In this document: one piece after another, positions 54,152 to 62,880 of the stretch
Numbering within the stretch: the stretch's first letter is position 1
Layout: each line of letters starts with the position of its first letter
Assembly (NCBI RefSeq): GCF_026559675.1
Contig: NZ_CP092891.1
Coordinates: forward strand, 3,472,001 to 3,536,000
Reading direction: 5' to 3'
DNA length: 64,000 nucleotides
DNA from: Microbacterium oxydans
GTDB taxonomy: Bacteria > Actinomycetota > Actinomycetes > Actinomycetales > Microbacteriaceae
Program-made: the position numbers and the translations under genes
The notes under the pieces: model-generated
The model's input: the letters and a program-made list of their open reading frames with translations, nothing else
Told to the model about the DNA's origin: nothing
The model's database searches: none

Positions 54152-54242
54152 CGCGGGATCCCACCGCCAGGCGTGGAGATTCCGGGACCGGTCTTCCACG
54201 GCCGTGGCTCGTCATGGACGCCGCCTTCGACACCGGGTAGGC

Positions 54243-54893
54243 TCAGAGATAGCTCCCCCTTCGCGGAGGACGGAGAAGTGAACCCGGGATTTCCTGCTGT
54301 TTGTGGGGCCCGGGTTTCGCGTTCTCCTCCACGATCCAGAGCTGATGGTCGAGCCGCCCGGACCAGACGTCGGATCCCATGATGCGCCCGTTCACGGCGC
54401 CGCAGACGGCGTCCGGCAACCACAGCAGGGGCTCGTCCGCTCCCCGTACATGATCCACCCGCATGCGGGACGACAGTCGCCGCGATGCGCGGAGGGCCTG
54501 CACCATGTTCATATCTCGCAGATCGTCCGCGGCCCCCCGCGACTCGAAGACGACGTGGCTCACGACATCGAGACCATCGAGCTCCCAGAGAATCCTCGCG
54601 ATGCATGCTCTCCGCGTTCGCTCCGACCGGTCCCCCGGTGACGGACGCACCACGACAGCCCAATGCATCAAGGGCATCGCGCCGATCACATCGACGGTGT
54701 CGTCCCGGAGGGATCCCACACTGTCGTACCAGTGCAGCTTCGCTGCCCGACGTGGCTTCATGGCGTAGAGAGTACGACGCAGGTCATCGAGCTGCTCGGC
54801 ATCATCACAGAGCGGAAGCGTGGCCACCATCACATACGGGCCTCCATTGCCCGCGCCCAGGGGCTCCGACTCATCGATGAAGGCGAACTGCAC
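54243..54893 (-). CDS. DUF3800-like protein, accessory gene
   Basis: The product begins VQFAFIDESEPLGAGNGGPYV, the acidic RNase-H-like 'F-I-D-E-S' strand of DUF3800 proteins. LRRTLYAMKPRRAAKLHWYD, GLDVVSHVVFES and LLWLPDAVCGAVNGRI (the D-x-V-x-G-A motif) follow. The GTG at 54893 gives about 216 residues; a GTG at 54932 is possible; neither has a Shine-Dalgarno. Codon use is less G/C-biased than the neighbours, suggesting transfer. A hairpin (54281-54288 with 54309-54316) lies inside the 3' part. The C-terminus past the hairpin is low complexity. Function unknown. Confidence 0.65.
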   Translation of the reverse strand: MQFAFIDESEPLGAGNGGPYVMVATLPLCDDAEQLDDLRRTLYAMKPRRAAKLHWYDSVGSLRDDTVDVIGAMPLMHWAVVVRPSPGDRSERTRRACIARILWELDGLDVVSHVVFESRGAADDLRDMNMVQALRASRRLSSRMRVDHVRGADEPLLWLPDAVCGAVNGRIMGSDVWSGRLDHQLWIVEENAKPGPHKQQEIPGSLLRPPRRGSYL

Positions 54894-54947
54894 CGACTCA
54901 GGGTAGACGCGACCAAGGCGGCGCCATCGCACCCTGTGGAGGAGACC

Positions 54948-55007
54948 CTCAGCGGGCGGGACCTCAGCGGGCGGGACCTCAGCGGGCGGGGCCTCAGCGG
55001 GTGGGGC
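54948..55007. repeat. 15-bp tandem repeat across the gntR stop codon
   Basis: CTCAGCGGGCGGGAC occurs at 54948-54962 and 54963-54977; units at 54978-54992 and 54993-55007 differ by one and two bases. The last unit holds the true stop of gntR (54994-54996); the other three carry the same in-frame stop downstream. Confidence 0.92.
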
Positions 55008-55761
55008 CGGCACCGCGCGTGAAGACGGTGCGCAGACGGTAGCGCTCGCCCACATAGCGGATCGTCGAGAGCGAGACCACCCGGCCGTCGGAGCCGTGCG
55101 CGACCTGGCGCATCACGAGCAGGGGGCTGCCGACCGCGACGTTGAGGGCCTCGGCCGCCTGTGCGTCCGCCTCGCGCGCCTCGACGGTGCTGTCGGCGCG
55201 CTCGGGGCCGGAACCGGCGGAGTCGAGCAGGTCGTAGAGCGAGTCGACGGCGAAGTCGATCTTCGAGACGTCGGGCAGCAGCGCGGCGGGCACGACCGAG
55301 GCGTCCAGCGCGATCGGCACGCCGTCGAGCAGACGGATGCGGTCGAGACGGAAGATCGGCGTGCCGGGAGCCACGCCGATGGCCTCGGCCTCGTCGAGGC
55401 TCGCGTGTCCGGTCTCCGCGCGCCGGACGATCGACGTGGACTCCAGTCCCATCCTCCGCGCGGTCTCGCTGAAGGACTCGAGGCTGTTCGGCCACTCCTT
55501 CGCGACGGGAGCCGAGGCGACGTACCAGCCGCGCCCGTGGGACGAGCTGAGCACGCCCTCGTCGACGAGCTGCAGCAGCGCCTTGCGCAGGGTCACCCGG
55601 CTGATGCCGAGCTGCGTGCACAGCTCGCGCTCCGGAGGCAGGCGCATGCCCTCGGCGAGACGGCCGGACGAGATCTCGACCTTGATCAGGTTGACGGCCT
55701 GGATCCACAACGGCTCCGGGTAGTCCGCACGAATCGGCGATTCACTGATGCTGCTCGTCAT
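54994..55761 (-). CDS. GntR family regulator, HutC/UTRA subfamily
   Basis: The 255-residue protein has a winged helix (LWIQAVNLIKVEISSGRLAEGMRLPPERELCTQLGISRVTLRKALLQLVDEGVL, about 18-71). A UTRA sensor domain follows (PVAKEWPNSLESFSETARRMGLESTS; FRLDRIRLLDGVPIALDASVV; VMRQVAHGSDGRVVSLSTIRYVGERYRL). HutC/UTRA regulators sense sugar phosphates or amino-sugar phosphates (as DasR/NagR do). The flanking clusters on both sides are candidates for control; GGTAT boxes at 49033-49109 and at its own promoter are potential sites. Confidence 0.93.
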   Translation of the reverse strand: MTSSISESPIRADYPEPLWIQAVNLIKVEISSGRLAEGMRLPPERELCTQLGISRVTLRKALLQLVDEGVLSSSHGRGWYVASAPVAKEWPNSLESFSETARRMGLESTSIVRRAETGHASLDEAEAIGVAPGTPIFRLDRIRLLDGVPIALDASVVPAALLPDVSKIDFAVDSLYDLLDSAGSGPERADSTVEAREADAQAAEALNVAVGSPLLVMRQVAHGSDGRVVSLSTIRYVGERYRLRTVFTRGAGPTR

Positions 55762-55815
55762 CCCTGCCCCCTCGGATGTGTGGCTTCCACTCTGCACCGT
55801 ACACGGCGCCGACGC

Positions 55816-55826
55816 ACCATACCAGT
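55816..55826 (-). promoter_or_regulatory. GGTAT box upstream of gntR
   Basis: The minus strand reads ACTGGTATGGT 55 bases upstream of the gntR ATG. It resembles the GGTATC boxes in the divergent promoter at 49033-49109 and the left half of GntR/HutC sites in general. Autoregulation is a reasonable inference. Confidence 0.4.
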
Positions 55827-55856
55827 AACGACCATTCTAAGTCCTCAGCGTTACCG

Positions 55857-56960
55857 TCACTGCCAGGACCCGCCCGCGCCCCACTGCGGGTCCAGCGGCG
55901 GCACGGGATCGAAGGAGCTGGCCACGGCCACGGGAGCGCCGGCATCGACCGACTCCTCGATCGCGAGCATCGCGTCGAGCACGTGGAAGGCCAGCGCACC
56001 GCTGGCCCGAGGCTCGCGGTCGGCACGGATCGCCGCGGCCATCTCGACCACGCCGATGCCGCGCTCGCGCTCGGCGCCCGAGGGCATCAGCTCCTCGGGT
56101 TCGGGCTGCGGCCGACCGGCCGGCACGAGCACGCTCGGACCGTCGAAGCCGCTCACCGGCACGGTGAGAGTGCCGCCGGAGCCGGTGACCTCGAACAGCT
56201 GGCGCCGCACGGGAGAGTCGAAGCTGTAGATCGATGTGCCCACCACCCCGGAGCGGAACCGGGTGAGCACGCTCACGTGGGTCCAGACCTCGACCGGGAT
56301 GCGGTTGCCCGCCCGCTCGCCGTAGGGCACCGTCCGCACATCGAACGCGCGATGGCCCAGCGCCTGCACGGTGTCGATCGGGCCGAACAGCAGCGCGAGC
56401 GTCGTCAGGTAATACGGGCCGATGTCGAACAGCGGACCGGCGCCGCGGGCGAACAGGAAGTCCGGGCGCGGGTGCCAGGCGTCCGGCCCGGGACCCTGCA
56501 TGAGCGTGAGCACGGTCTGCGGGGTCCCGATGCGCCCCTCGGCGATCAGCTGCTGGGACTGCTGGATGCCGCGGCCGAGCACGGTGTCCGGCGCATTGCC
56601 GACGCGCACCCCGGCGGCTGTCGCGGCGTCGAGCACCGCGCGGGCCGAAGCGCGATCGAGCGTGAGCGGCTTCTCACCCCACACGTGCTTCCCCGCCGCG
56701 ATCGCCTGCAGCGCGACCTGTGCGTGCACCGCCGGGATCGTCAGGTTGACCACGAGCTCGAGCCCGGGCAGGGCGAGCAGCTCCGCGGTGTCCCCCGAGA
56801 AGGGCACACCGTGCTTCCGAGCCTGCGCCGCCGCGCGCTCGCGGTCGAGGTCGGCGACCCCGATCACGTCGACGCCGGGTGCCGCGCGCAGCGTGGCGAG
56901 GTACTCGTCCGAGACGTTGCCCGCGCCGATGACTCCGACGCGCACCGGCTCGTGGGTCAT
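55857..56960 (-). CDS. Gfo/Idh/MocA family oxidoreductase
   Basis: The 367-residue enzyme has the Rossmann motif VRVGVIGAGNVSDEYLATL and the catalytic E-K-P motif GKHVWGEKPLTLD. The C-terminal half-barrel has RGAGPLFDIGPYYLTTLALLFGP. The start ATG overlaps the stop of the upstream isomerase gene (ATGA). It is the last gene of a coupled operon with two TIM-barrel isomerases, an NAD-epimerase and ThuA, a set typical of pathways that oxidise and rearrange sugars through keto intermediates. Substrate unknown. Confidence 0.93.
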   Translation of the reverse strand: MTHEPVRVGVIGAGNVSDEYLATLRAAPGVDVIGVADLDRERAAAQARKHGVPFSGDTAELLALPGLELVVNLTIPAVHAQVALQAIAAGKHVWGEKPLTLDRASARAVLDAATAAGVRVGNAPDTVLGRGIQQSQQLIAEGRIGTPQTVLTLMQGPGPDAWHPRPDFLFARGAGPLFDIGPYYLTTLALLFGPIDTVQALGHRAFDVRTVPYGERAGNRIPVEVWTHVSVLTRFRSGVVGTSIYSFDSPVRRQLFEVTGSGGTLTVPVSGFDGPSVLVPAGRPQPEPEELMPSGAERERGIGVVEMAAAIRADREPRASGALAFHVLDAMLAIEESVDAGAPVAVASSFDPVPPLDPQWGAGGSWQ

Positions 56961-57727
56961 GACAGGGCCTCCGCGAAGAACCGGGTGTTGCGCTCGACGG
57001 CGGGCAGCGGGTCGCCGTCCACCACGACCTCGACCACCACGAGGGCGCCGATGTCCGCGGCGAGCGCGGTGACCTCGCGCATGCGTCCGACCACGGGGAC
57101 GCCGAGCGTGGGCGGGTCGTCCGGTTCCGGCTCCTCGTCGTTCACGTGCACGGCGCGGATACGGTCGGCCAGGCGCGGCAGCAGCTCGAACACGTCCGCA
57201 CCGCCGACGCTCGCCCAGTAGGTGTCGACCTCCAGCACGACCCGCTCGTCGAGCAGCTCGACGAGCACCTCCCACGCCGGGCGGCCGTCGATGCGCGCCG
57301 AGAACTCGAAGTCGTGGTTGTGGTACCCGACGCGCAGTCCGTGTTCGGCGGCGCGCGCGGCGGCGAGGTTGATCCGCTCGGCGAGCGCGGTGACGCCGGC
57401 GCGGTCCGCGAACAGGGCGGGCTCCGCCCACGGCACGATCAGGGTCTCGACGCCCACCGTGCGCGCCGCGGCGATCGCCCGCTCGACGGGGGTGTCGAGC
57501 AGCTTGACGTGCGCGGTCGGCGCGGTGAGCCCCGCGGCGGCGAGCTCGCGTGCGAGCTGTTCCGGGTCGCTCAGGATGTCGTAGGGCTCGACCTGCGCGT
57601 ACCCGAGCGCGGCGAGCGCGGCCAGGGTCGCCGCACGGCGGTCGCCGAGCCGGTCGCGAAGGCTGTAGAGCTGGATCGACAGCGCGGACGCGGTGTCGGC
57701 CGAGGGCGGGACGGTCGTGTCGGTCAT
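56957..57727 (-). CDS. sugar phosphate isomerase/epimerase family (xylose-isomerase-like TIM barrel)
   Basis: The 256-residue protein begins SIQLYSLRDRLGDRRAATLAALAALGYAQVEPYD, then LRVGYHNHDFEF, VVLEVDTYWASVGGADV and RIRAVHVNDEEPEPDDP. These give the His, Asp and Glu ligands of the divalent metal in this family. It is paralogous to the gene at 58709. It may interconvert or hydrate a keto-sugar from the neighbouring oxidoreductase. Its ATG is one base from the preceding epimerase stop. Confidence 0.92.
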   Translation of the reverse strand: MTDTTVPPSADTASALSIQLYSLRDRLGDRRAATLAALAALGYAQVEPYDILSDPEQLARELAAAGLTAPTAHVKLLDTPVERAIAAARTVGVETLIVPWAEPALFADRAGVTALAERINLAAARAAEHGLRVGYHNHDFEFSARIDGRPAWEVLVELLDERVVLEVDTYWASVGGADVFELLPRLADRIRAVHVNDEEPEPDDPPTLGVPVVGRMREVTALAADIGALVVVEVVVDGDPLPAVERNTRFFAEALS

Positions 57728-57728
57728 G

Positions 57729-58712
57729 TCATCCGTTCCGGATCAGGCGGTCGAACGCGGCGGAGAGCTCGTCGTCGAAGGCACGGCGCGCGGCGTCCTC
57801 CTCGTGCCACGCGACGATGCGGCGAGCACCCTCCGCGAACGAGACCTTCGGGTGGTAGCCGGGCACGAGCCGCTGCAGCTTCGCGGTGTCGAACAGGATC
57901 GAGTGCCGGAAGTCCTCCTGCAGCACCTCGGCCCAGCCGGGCACCTCGCGGCCGATGGACTCGCTGGAGCGGTGCACCAGGAGCGGATCGCGCACTCCGG
58001 CGGCGGCAGCCAGGGTGGTGTGGATCTGGTCCCAGGTGAGGATGTCGCCGCTGACCAGGTTCACGCTCTCCCCGATCGCGTGCGTGTTGCCGAGCAGGGG
58101 CACGAGGGCGCGCGCGACGTCGCTCGAGTGCGTCAGGGTCCACAGCGAGGTGCCGTCGCCGTGCACCACGGTGGCGTCGCCCCGACGCAGGCGCTCGATC
58201 GCGGTCCAGGTGACCGGGAAGATCATGGTGGTCTCGTCGTACGTGTGCATCGGACGCACGATCGTGAGCGGAAGACCGCGCTCCCGGTAGGCGTCCTCCA
58301 GCACGAGCTCGGCGGCCAGCTTCTCCCGGGCGTACCCGAAGACCGGATGGCGGCGCGGGCTCGACTCCGTGATGGGCAGCTGCGGCACCGGGCGGCCGAA
58401 CACGGAGCAGGTGCTGACGAACACGTACTGGCCCGTCCGCCCCGCGAAGCGCTCGACGTCGGGCAGCACGTCCTGCGGGCTGAAGCCCACCCAGTTCACG
58501 ACGACGTCGTACTCCGTGTCGCCCAGCGCGGCGTCGAGGGCGGCCCCGTCGCGGATGTCGGCGCGGATGCCGTGCACCTCCGCCGGCAGGGCGCGGCGGT
58601 GCTCGCCCCGGGTGACGACGGTGAGGTCGATCCCGTGCTGCACGGCCTCGCGCGCGACGGCCGAGCCGATCATGCCGGCGCCGCCGAGGAACAGCACCCG
58701 CAGCGCGCTCAT
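57729..58712 (-). CDS. NAD-dependent epimerase/dehydratase family protein
   Basis: The 327-residue extended-SDR protein has the GxxGxxG motif at the N-terminus (VLFLGGAGMIGSAVAREAV), then VVVNWVGFSPQDV, VFVSTCSVFGRP and the catalytic YxxxK (FGYAREKLAAELVLE). The substrate region (TIVRPMHTYDETTMIFPVTWTAIERL) suggests a sugar-nucleotide or free-sugar substrate. The start ATG overlaps the upstream isomerase stop (ATGA). Confidence 0.9.
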   Translation of the reverse strand: MSALRVLFLGGAGMIGSAVAREAVQHGIDLTVVTRGEHRRALPAEVHGIRADIRDGAALDAALGDTEYDVVVNWVGFSPQDVLPDVERFAGRTGQYVFVSTCSVFGRPVPQLPITESSPRRHPVFGYAREKLAAELVLEDAYRERGLPLTIVRPMHTYDETTMIFPVTWTAIERLRRGDATVVHGDGTSLWTLTHSSDVARALVPLLGNTHAIGESVNLVSGDILTWDQIHTTLAAAAGVRDPLLVHRSSESIGREVPGWAEVLQEDFRHSILFDTAKLQRLVPGYHPKVSFAEGARRIVAWHEEDAARRAFDDELSAAFDRLIRNG

Positions 58713-59473
58713 CGGGCACCCGCCGTCACGCCGTGGCCGGTGAGGTACCGGTACGACTCGTCGAGGGCGTCGAACGGATCGACGTCGAGCTTCTCCAGCT
58801 CCACGATGTGCCATTCGAGCGTCGAGGGCTCCTGCAGGGCGCCGAGCACATCGACCGATCCCTGTCCGATCGGCACGAGTGTGTCCTGCCCGTAGGTGAG
58901 GGCGGGGCCGTCCTTGACGTGCACGTAGCGCAGCCGTGGACCGATCGACCGCACGACCTCGGCGGGAGACGCCCCGCCCACCGCGGCCCAGTACAGGTCG
59001 AGCTCGACGCGGGCATCGGGGTGCAGGCGCTCCAGCAGCAGGTCGTAGGCGCTCCGACCGTCGATCACGTTCCGGAACTCGGCGTGGTGGTTGTGGTACG
59101 CCACGGTCATGCCGTGCGCCTTGGCGGCCTCGACACCGCCGTTGACCCGTTCGAGTCCGCGTTCGATCGCGTCGAGGTCGTCGAACTCCTCGGCCTCCAT
59201 GCTCCAGGCGAGGTTCGGGGTGCCGAGCTCGGCGTACTCGTCGAGGATGCGTGCGGCATCGGGGCCGAAGGGGAACGGCGCGTGCGCGCTGACGACGCTC
59301 AGGCCCGTGCGATGCAGCATCCGGTTCACGTCGGTGGCCGACCGGCCGTGCAGGCCGTAGGTCTCCACACCCGTGTAGCCGAGGGCGGCGATGCGCTCCA
59401 GCACGCCCTCGAAGTCGTCGTCGAGCAGCGCGTCGACGGTGTAGAGCATGACGGCGGCACCGGGGAGGCTCAT
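58709..59473 (-). CDS. sugar phosphate isomerase/epimerase family (TIM barrel)
   Basis: The 254-residue protein starts MSLPGAAVMLYTVDALLDDD and shares the layout of its paralogue at 56957: LGYTGVETYGLHG, MTVAYHNHHAEFRNV, ARVELDLYWAAVGGASPAEV, RYVHVKDGPAL, STLEWHIVELEKLDVDPFDAL. The Asp, His and Glu metal ligands are present. Its ATG overlaps the thuA-like gene stop (ATGA). Two related isomerases in one operon suggest successive steps or two substrates. Confidence 0.92.
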   Translation of the reverse strand: MSLPGAAVMLYTVDALLDDDFEGVLERIAALGYTGVETYGLHGRSATDVNRMLHRTGLSVVSAHAPFPFGPDAARILDEYAELGTPNLAWSMEAEEFDDLDAIERGLERVNGGVEAAKAHGMTVAYHNHHAEFRNVIDGRSAYDLLLERLHPDARVELDLYWAAVGGASPAEVVRSIGPRLRYVHVKDGPALTYGQDTLVPIGQGSVDVLGALQEPSTLEWHIVELEKLDVDPFDALDESYRYLTGHGVTAGAR

Positions 59474-60123
59474 GCGCGGCCCGCCCAGCGGATCGCCTGC
59501 GCGAGGAGCCGACGGAAGGGCGGTTCGCCCCACGCCCGCATGTCGTGGCCGAGCGCGAGGTAGACGACCCGCCCCTCGCCGACCTCGCGCACGTAGAGCA
59601 CGGGGATGCGCACGCCGTCGTCGCGGGTGCGCTCCGCGAGGACCGTGTGGTCGTCGGCGGCGAACGCGAACTCGTAGTACTCGTCGAAGAGCTCGAAGTC
59701 GTCGACGCCCTCGGTGATCGGGTGCGCCGCGACGATCTCGATGCGGTGCCGACCCTCGTGGTGTCCGGGGCCGTGCGAGAGGTAGTGATTGCCGAGGAGT
59801 GCGTGGAAGGCGCTGTCGGCGCCCTCGGGGTCGCCCATCACGTTCGACATGTGCAGTGCCACGACGCCCTTGCCCGCGGCCACCGATGCGGCGAGCGCCG
59901 CCTGCTGCGCGGCCGGGAACGAGGCGCCGGAGTCGTAGAGCACGAAGACGTCGGCGTCCGCCGTCTCGGGGCGCGCGTCCACGAACCGCTGCATGCCGAC
60001 GGCGGGCGATGTGGCGAATCCGGCGCTCGCCCCGATGCGGGTGAGCACGTCGGCGGCGCCGAGGAGGTCGTGGTGGGTGTCGTCGCCGCCGACGACGACG
60101 AGGGCGCGGGGGCTGGTGGACAT
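59470..60123 (-). CDS. ThuA domain protein
   Basis: The 217-residue glutamine-amidotransferase-like (class I GAT fold) protein has RALVVVGGDDTHHDLLGAADVLTRIG, DVFVLYDSGASFPAAQQAALAASVAAGKGVVALH and NHYLSHGPGHHEGRHRIEIV. It ends RVVYLALGHDMRAWGEPPFRRLLAQAIRWA. ThuA-type proteins take part in trehalose/keto-sugar utilisation in rhizobia, but the reaction is not established. First gene of the tightly overlapping enzyme operon; a terminator hairpin separates it from the transporter genes upstream. Confidence 0.9.
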   Translation of the reverse strand: MSTSPRALVVVGGDDTHHDLLGAADVLTRIGASAGFATSPAVGMQRFVDARPETADADVFVLYDSGASFPAAQQAALAASVAAGKGVVALHMSNVMGDPEGADSAFHALLGNHYLSHGPGHHEGRHRIEIVAAHPITEGVDDFELFDEYYEFAFAADDHTVLAERTRDDGVRIPVLYVREVGEGRVVYLALGHDMRAWGEPPFRRLLAQAIRWAGRA

Positions 60124-60150
60124 GGGACGTTCTCCTCGGGTGGTTCGGGT

Positions 60151-60176
60151 GGGGGCGCCTCCGGAGAGGCGCCCCC
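60151..60176. terminator. terminator hairpin between transporter and enzyme genes
   Basis: A perfect 11-bp stem (60151-60161 with 60166-60176) with loop CGGA lies 32 bases after the substrate-binding protein stop and 28 bases before the ThuA start. It would end or attenuate the transporter transcript. Confidence 0.85.
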
Positions 60177-60207
60177 TGTGGTCACACGGCGGTGCCGCGT
60201 GCGGTCA

Positions 60208-61854
60208 TCACCGGGGCTGGAGCTCCAGTGCGACGACCGGGTTGACGAAGGCGCCCCAGTACGGGTCCTTCTCCTGGGGCCATCCGGTGGCCTTCTTCTC
60301 GCTCCACCCGGCGTAGGCCTGGTAGTACGAGAGCACGACCCACGGGGTCTCCTCGATGAACTGCTCCTGCAGACCGGTGACGGCGGCGGTGCGCTCGTCG
60401 TCGCTGGTCGCGGCGAAGTAGTCCGTGAAGTACTGCGCGATCTCCGGGTCCTCCGTGCGCTGGATGTTCTGGTACGTCGGGATGGCCTCGCCGATCGGCA
60501 GCGAGTACGCGGGGTTCATCCACGAGTCGTACAGGTTCACCGCGAGGAGCTGGGTGGCGATCGGGTAGCCGATCGTCGCCTGGAACTCGCCCTTGCTGGT
60601 GATGCCGTTGATCGCCTCGACCGCGACGCCGTTGACGTCGACCTTGAATCCGGCCTCCTTGAGGTTGGACTGGATGATCTGCGCGGCCGCGACCTGCTCG
60701 GTGAACGCCTGCGGGATCGTGATCTGGAAGGCGAGCTTCTCGCCGTCGCGCTCGTAGTAGCCGTCGTCGCCCATCGTGAAGCCGAGGCCCTCGAGGATCT
60801 TCTTCGCACCGTCGACGTCGTAGTCGTAGAGCTCGTCCTCGAGCCCGGGTGCGATGGAGTCCTCGAACACCGGGAGCGGCAGGCCGCCCTTCCACGTCGC
60901 CGCCGGACGGTTGGCCACATCGGCGACCTGCTGACGGTCGATCGCCAGGCTCGCGGCCTCGCGGATCTCCTTCTCGTTGAACGGGAAGTTCTGGTTGTTC
61001 GTAATCAGGCCGTCGGCGCCGACGACCGACCACAGAATGTGGAAGTCGGGGCTCTTGGAGAGGAAGGTCTCCTCGACGTTGGCCATGTAGCAGCTGCACC
61101 AGTCGACGTCGCCCTGCACCATGGCCTGCGAGACCGCGGTGTTGTCCTTGTACGGGACGAAGCGGAGGCCGTCGATGGCGGGCTTGCCCTTCTGCCAGTA
61201 CTTCGGGTTCTTCACGAGCGTGTAGCTCTCGGGCGTGAAGGTGTCGAGCATGAACGCCCCGGTGCCGACCGGCTTCTCGTCGGCGTAGCCGGCGACGTCG
61301 TCGATCTTGCCGTAGACGTGCTCCGGCACGATGCTCAGGTAGATGATCTTGTCGAAGAAGTTCGCCGACGGGGTCGCGAACGAGATCACGACGGAGTGCT
61401 CGTCCGGCGCCGTGATGGTGTCGAACTGGATGCCGGTGAGGTTCAGCTCGGGGTGGTCCTTGATCAGCTGGTAGCTGTAGACGACGTCTTCGCTGGTGAA
61501 GTCCTCGCCGTCGGTCCAGGTGACGCCGTCGCGGAGCTGGAGGCTGAGCTCCGTCCCCTCGGCGTTCCACTCCCACTCGGTCGCGAGCCACGGCTTGAAG
61601 TCGCCCGCCTTGGTCGTGTTCACCTGCACGAGGGGCTCGTAGATCATGCCCTCGGAGCCGAGCTGGTAGGCGGTGGTGGGCAGGTAGGGGTTGAACACCT
61701 TCTGCACGGAGGCCGACGAGCGGCCGACCGTGAGGATGGTGTCGCCTCCTCCGCTGCTGCCTCCCGTGCTGGGGGCGCAGGCGGCGAGGCCGGTGATCAG
61801 TGCTGCGACGGCCAGCGTGGCGATGGCCGCTCGTTTCGACGTGCGCATGGGCAT
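60208..61854 (-). CDS. ABC transporter substrate-binding lipoprotein, family 5 (Opp/Dpp type)
   Basis: The 548-residue protein has signal MPMRTSKRAAIATLAVAALI with lipobox LAAC (Cys near 26). The family 5 domain contains LRDGVTWTDGEDFTSEDVVYSYQLIKD, YVxEKPVGTGAFML-type GTGAF loop and EIREAASLAIDRQQV. AAGGA lies 7 bases before the ATG at 61854. Family 5 proteins bind peptides but also oligosaccharides and glycosides; the downstream sugar enzymes favour a carbohydrate ligand. Co-transcribed with the ATPases upstream. Confidence 0.93.
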   Translation of the reverse strand: MPMRTSKRAAIATLAVAALITGLAACAPSTGGSSGGGDTILTVGRSSASVQKVFNPYLPTTAYQLGSEGMIYEPLVQVNTTKAGDFKPWLATEWEWNAEGTELSLQLRDGVTWTDGEDFTSEDVVYSYQLIKDHPELNLTGIQFDTITAPDEHSVVISFATPSANFFDKIIYLSIVPEHVYGKIDDVAGYADEKPVGTGAFMLDTFTPESYTLVKNPKYWQKGKPAIDGLRFVPYKDNTAVSQAMVQGDVDWCSCYMANVEETFLSKSPDFHILWSVVGADGLITNNQNFPFNEKEIREAASLAIDRQQVADVANRPAATWKGGLPLPVFEDSIAPGLEDELYDYDVDGAKKILEGLGFTMGDDGYYERDGEKLAFQITIPQAFTEQVAAAQIIQSNLKEAGFKVDVNGVAVEAINGITSKGEFQATIGYPIATQLLAVNLYDSWMNPAYSLPIGEAIPTYQNIQRTEDPEIAQYFTDYFAATSDDERTAAVTGLQEQFIEETPWVVLSYYQAYAGWSEKKATGWPQEKDPYWGAFVNPVVALELQPR

Positions 61855-61920
61855 GCCGACTTCCTTTCGTTGGGACTGCGAGGACACTGCGGTGGTCATA
61901 CGGGACTGCGGTGGCGCCCG

Positions 61921-62876
<956 letters not shown>

Positions 62877-62880
<4 letters not shown>

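Noticed and set aside
54281-54316. Terminator ending the DUF3800-like gene early
   Set aside because: The AACCCGGG/CCCGGGTT stem lies within the open frame, has a 20-base loop and no T-run; the frame continues to a stop at 54243, so I kept the longer gene and only note the hairpin.
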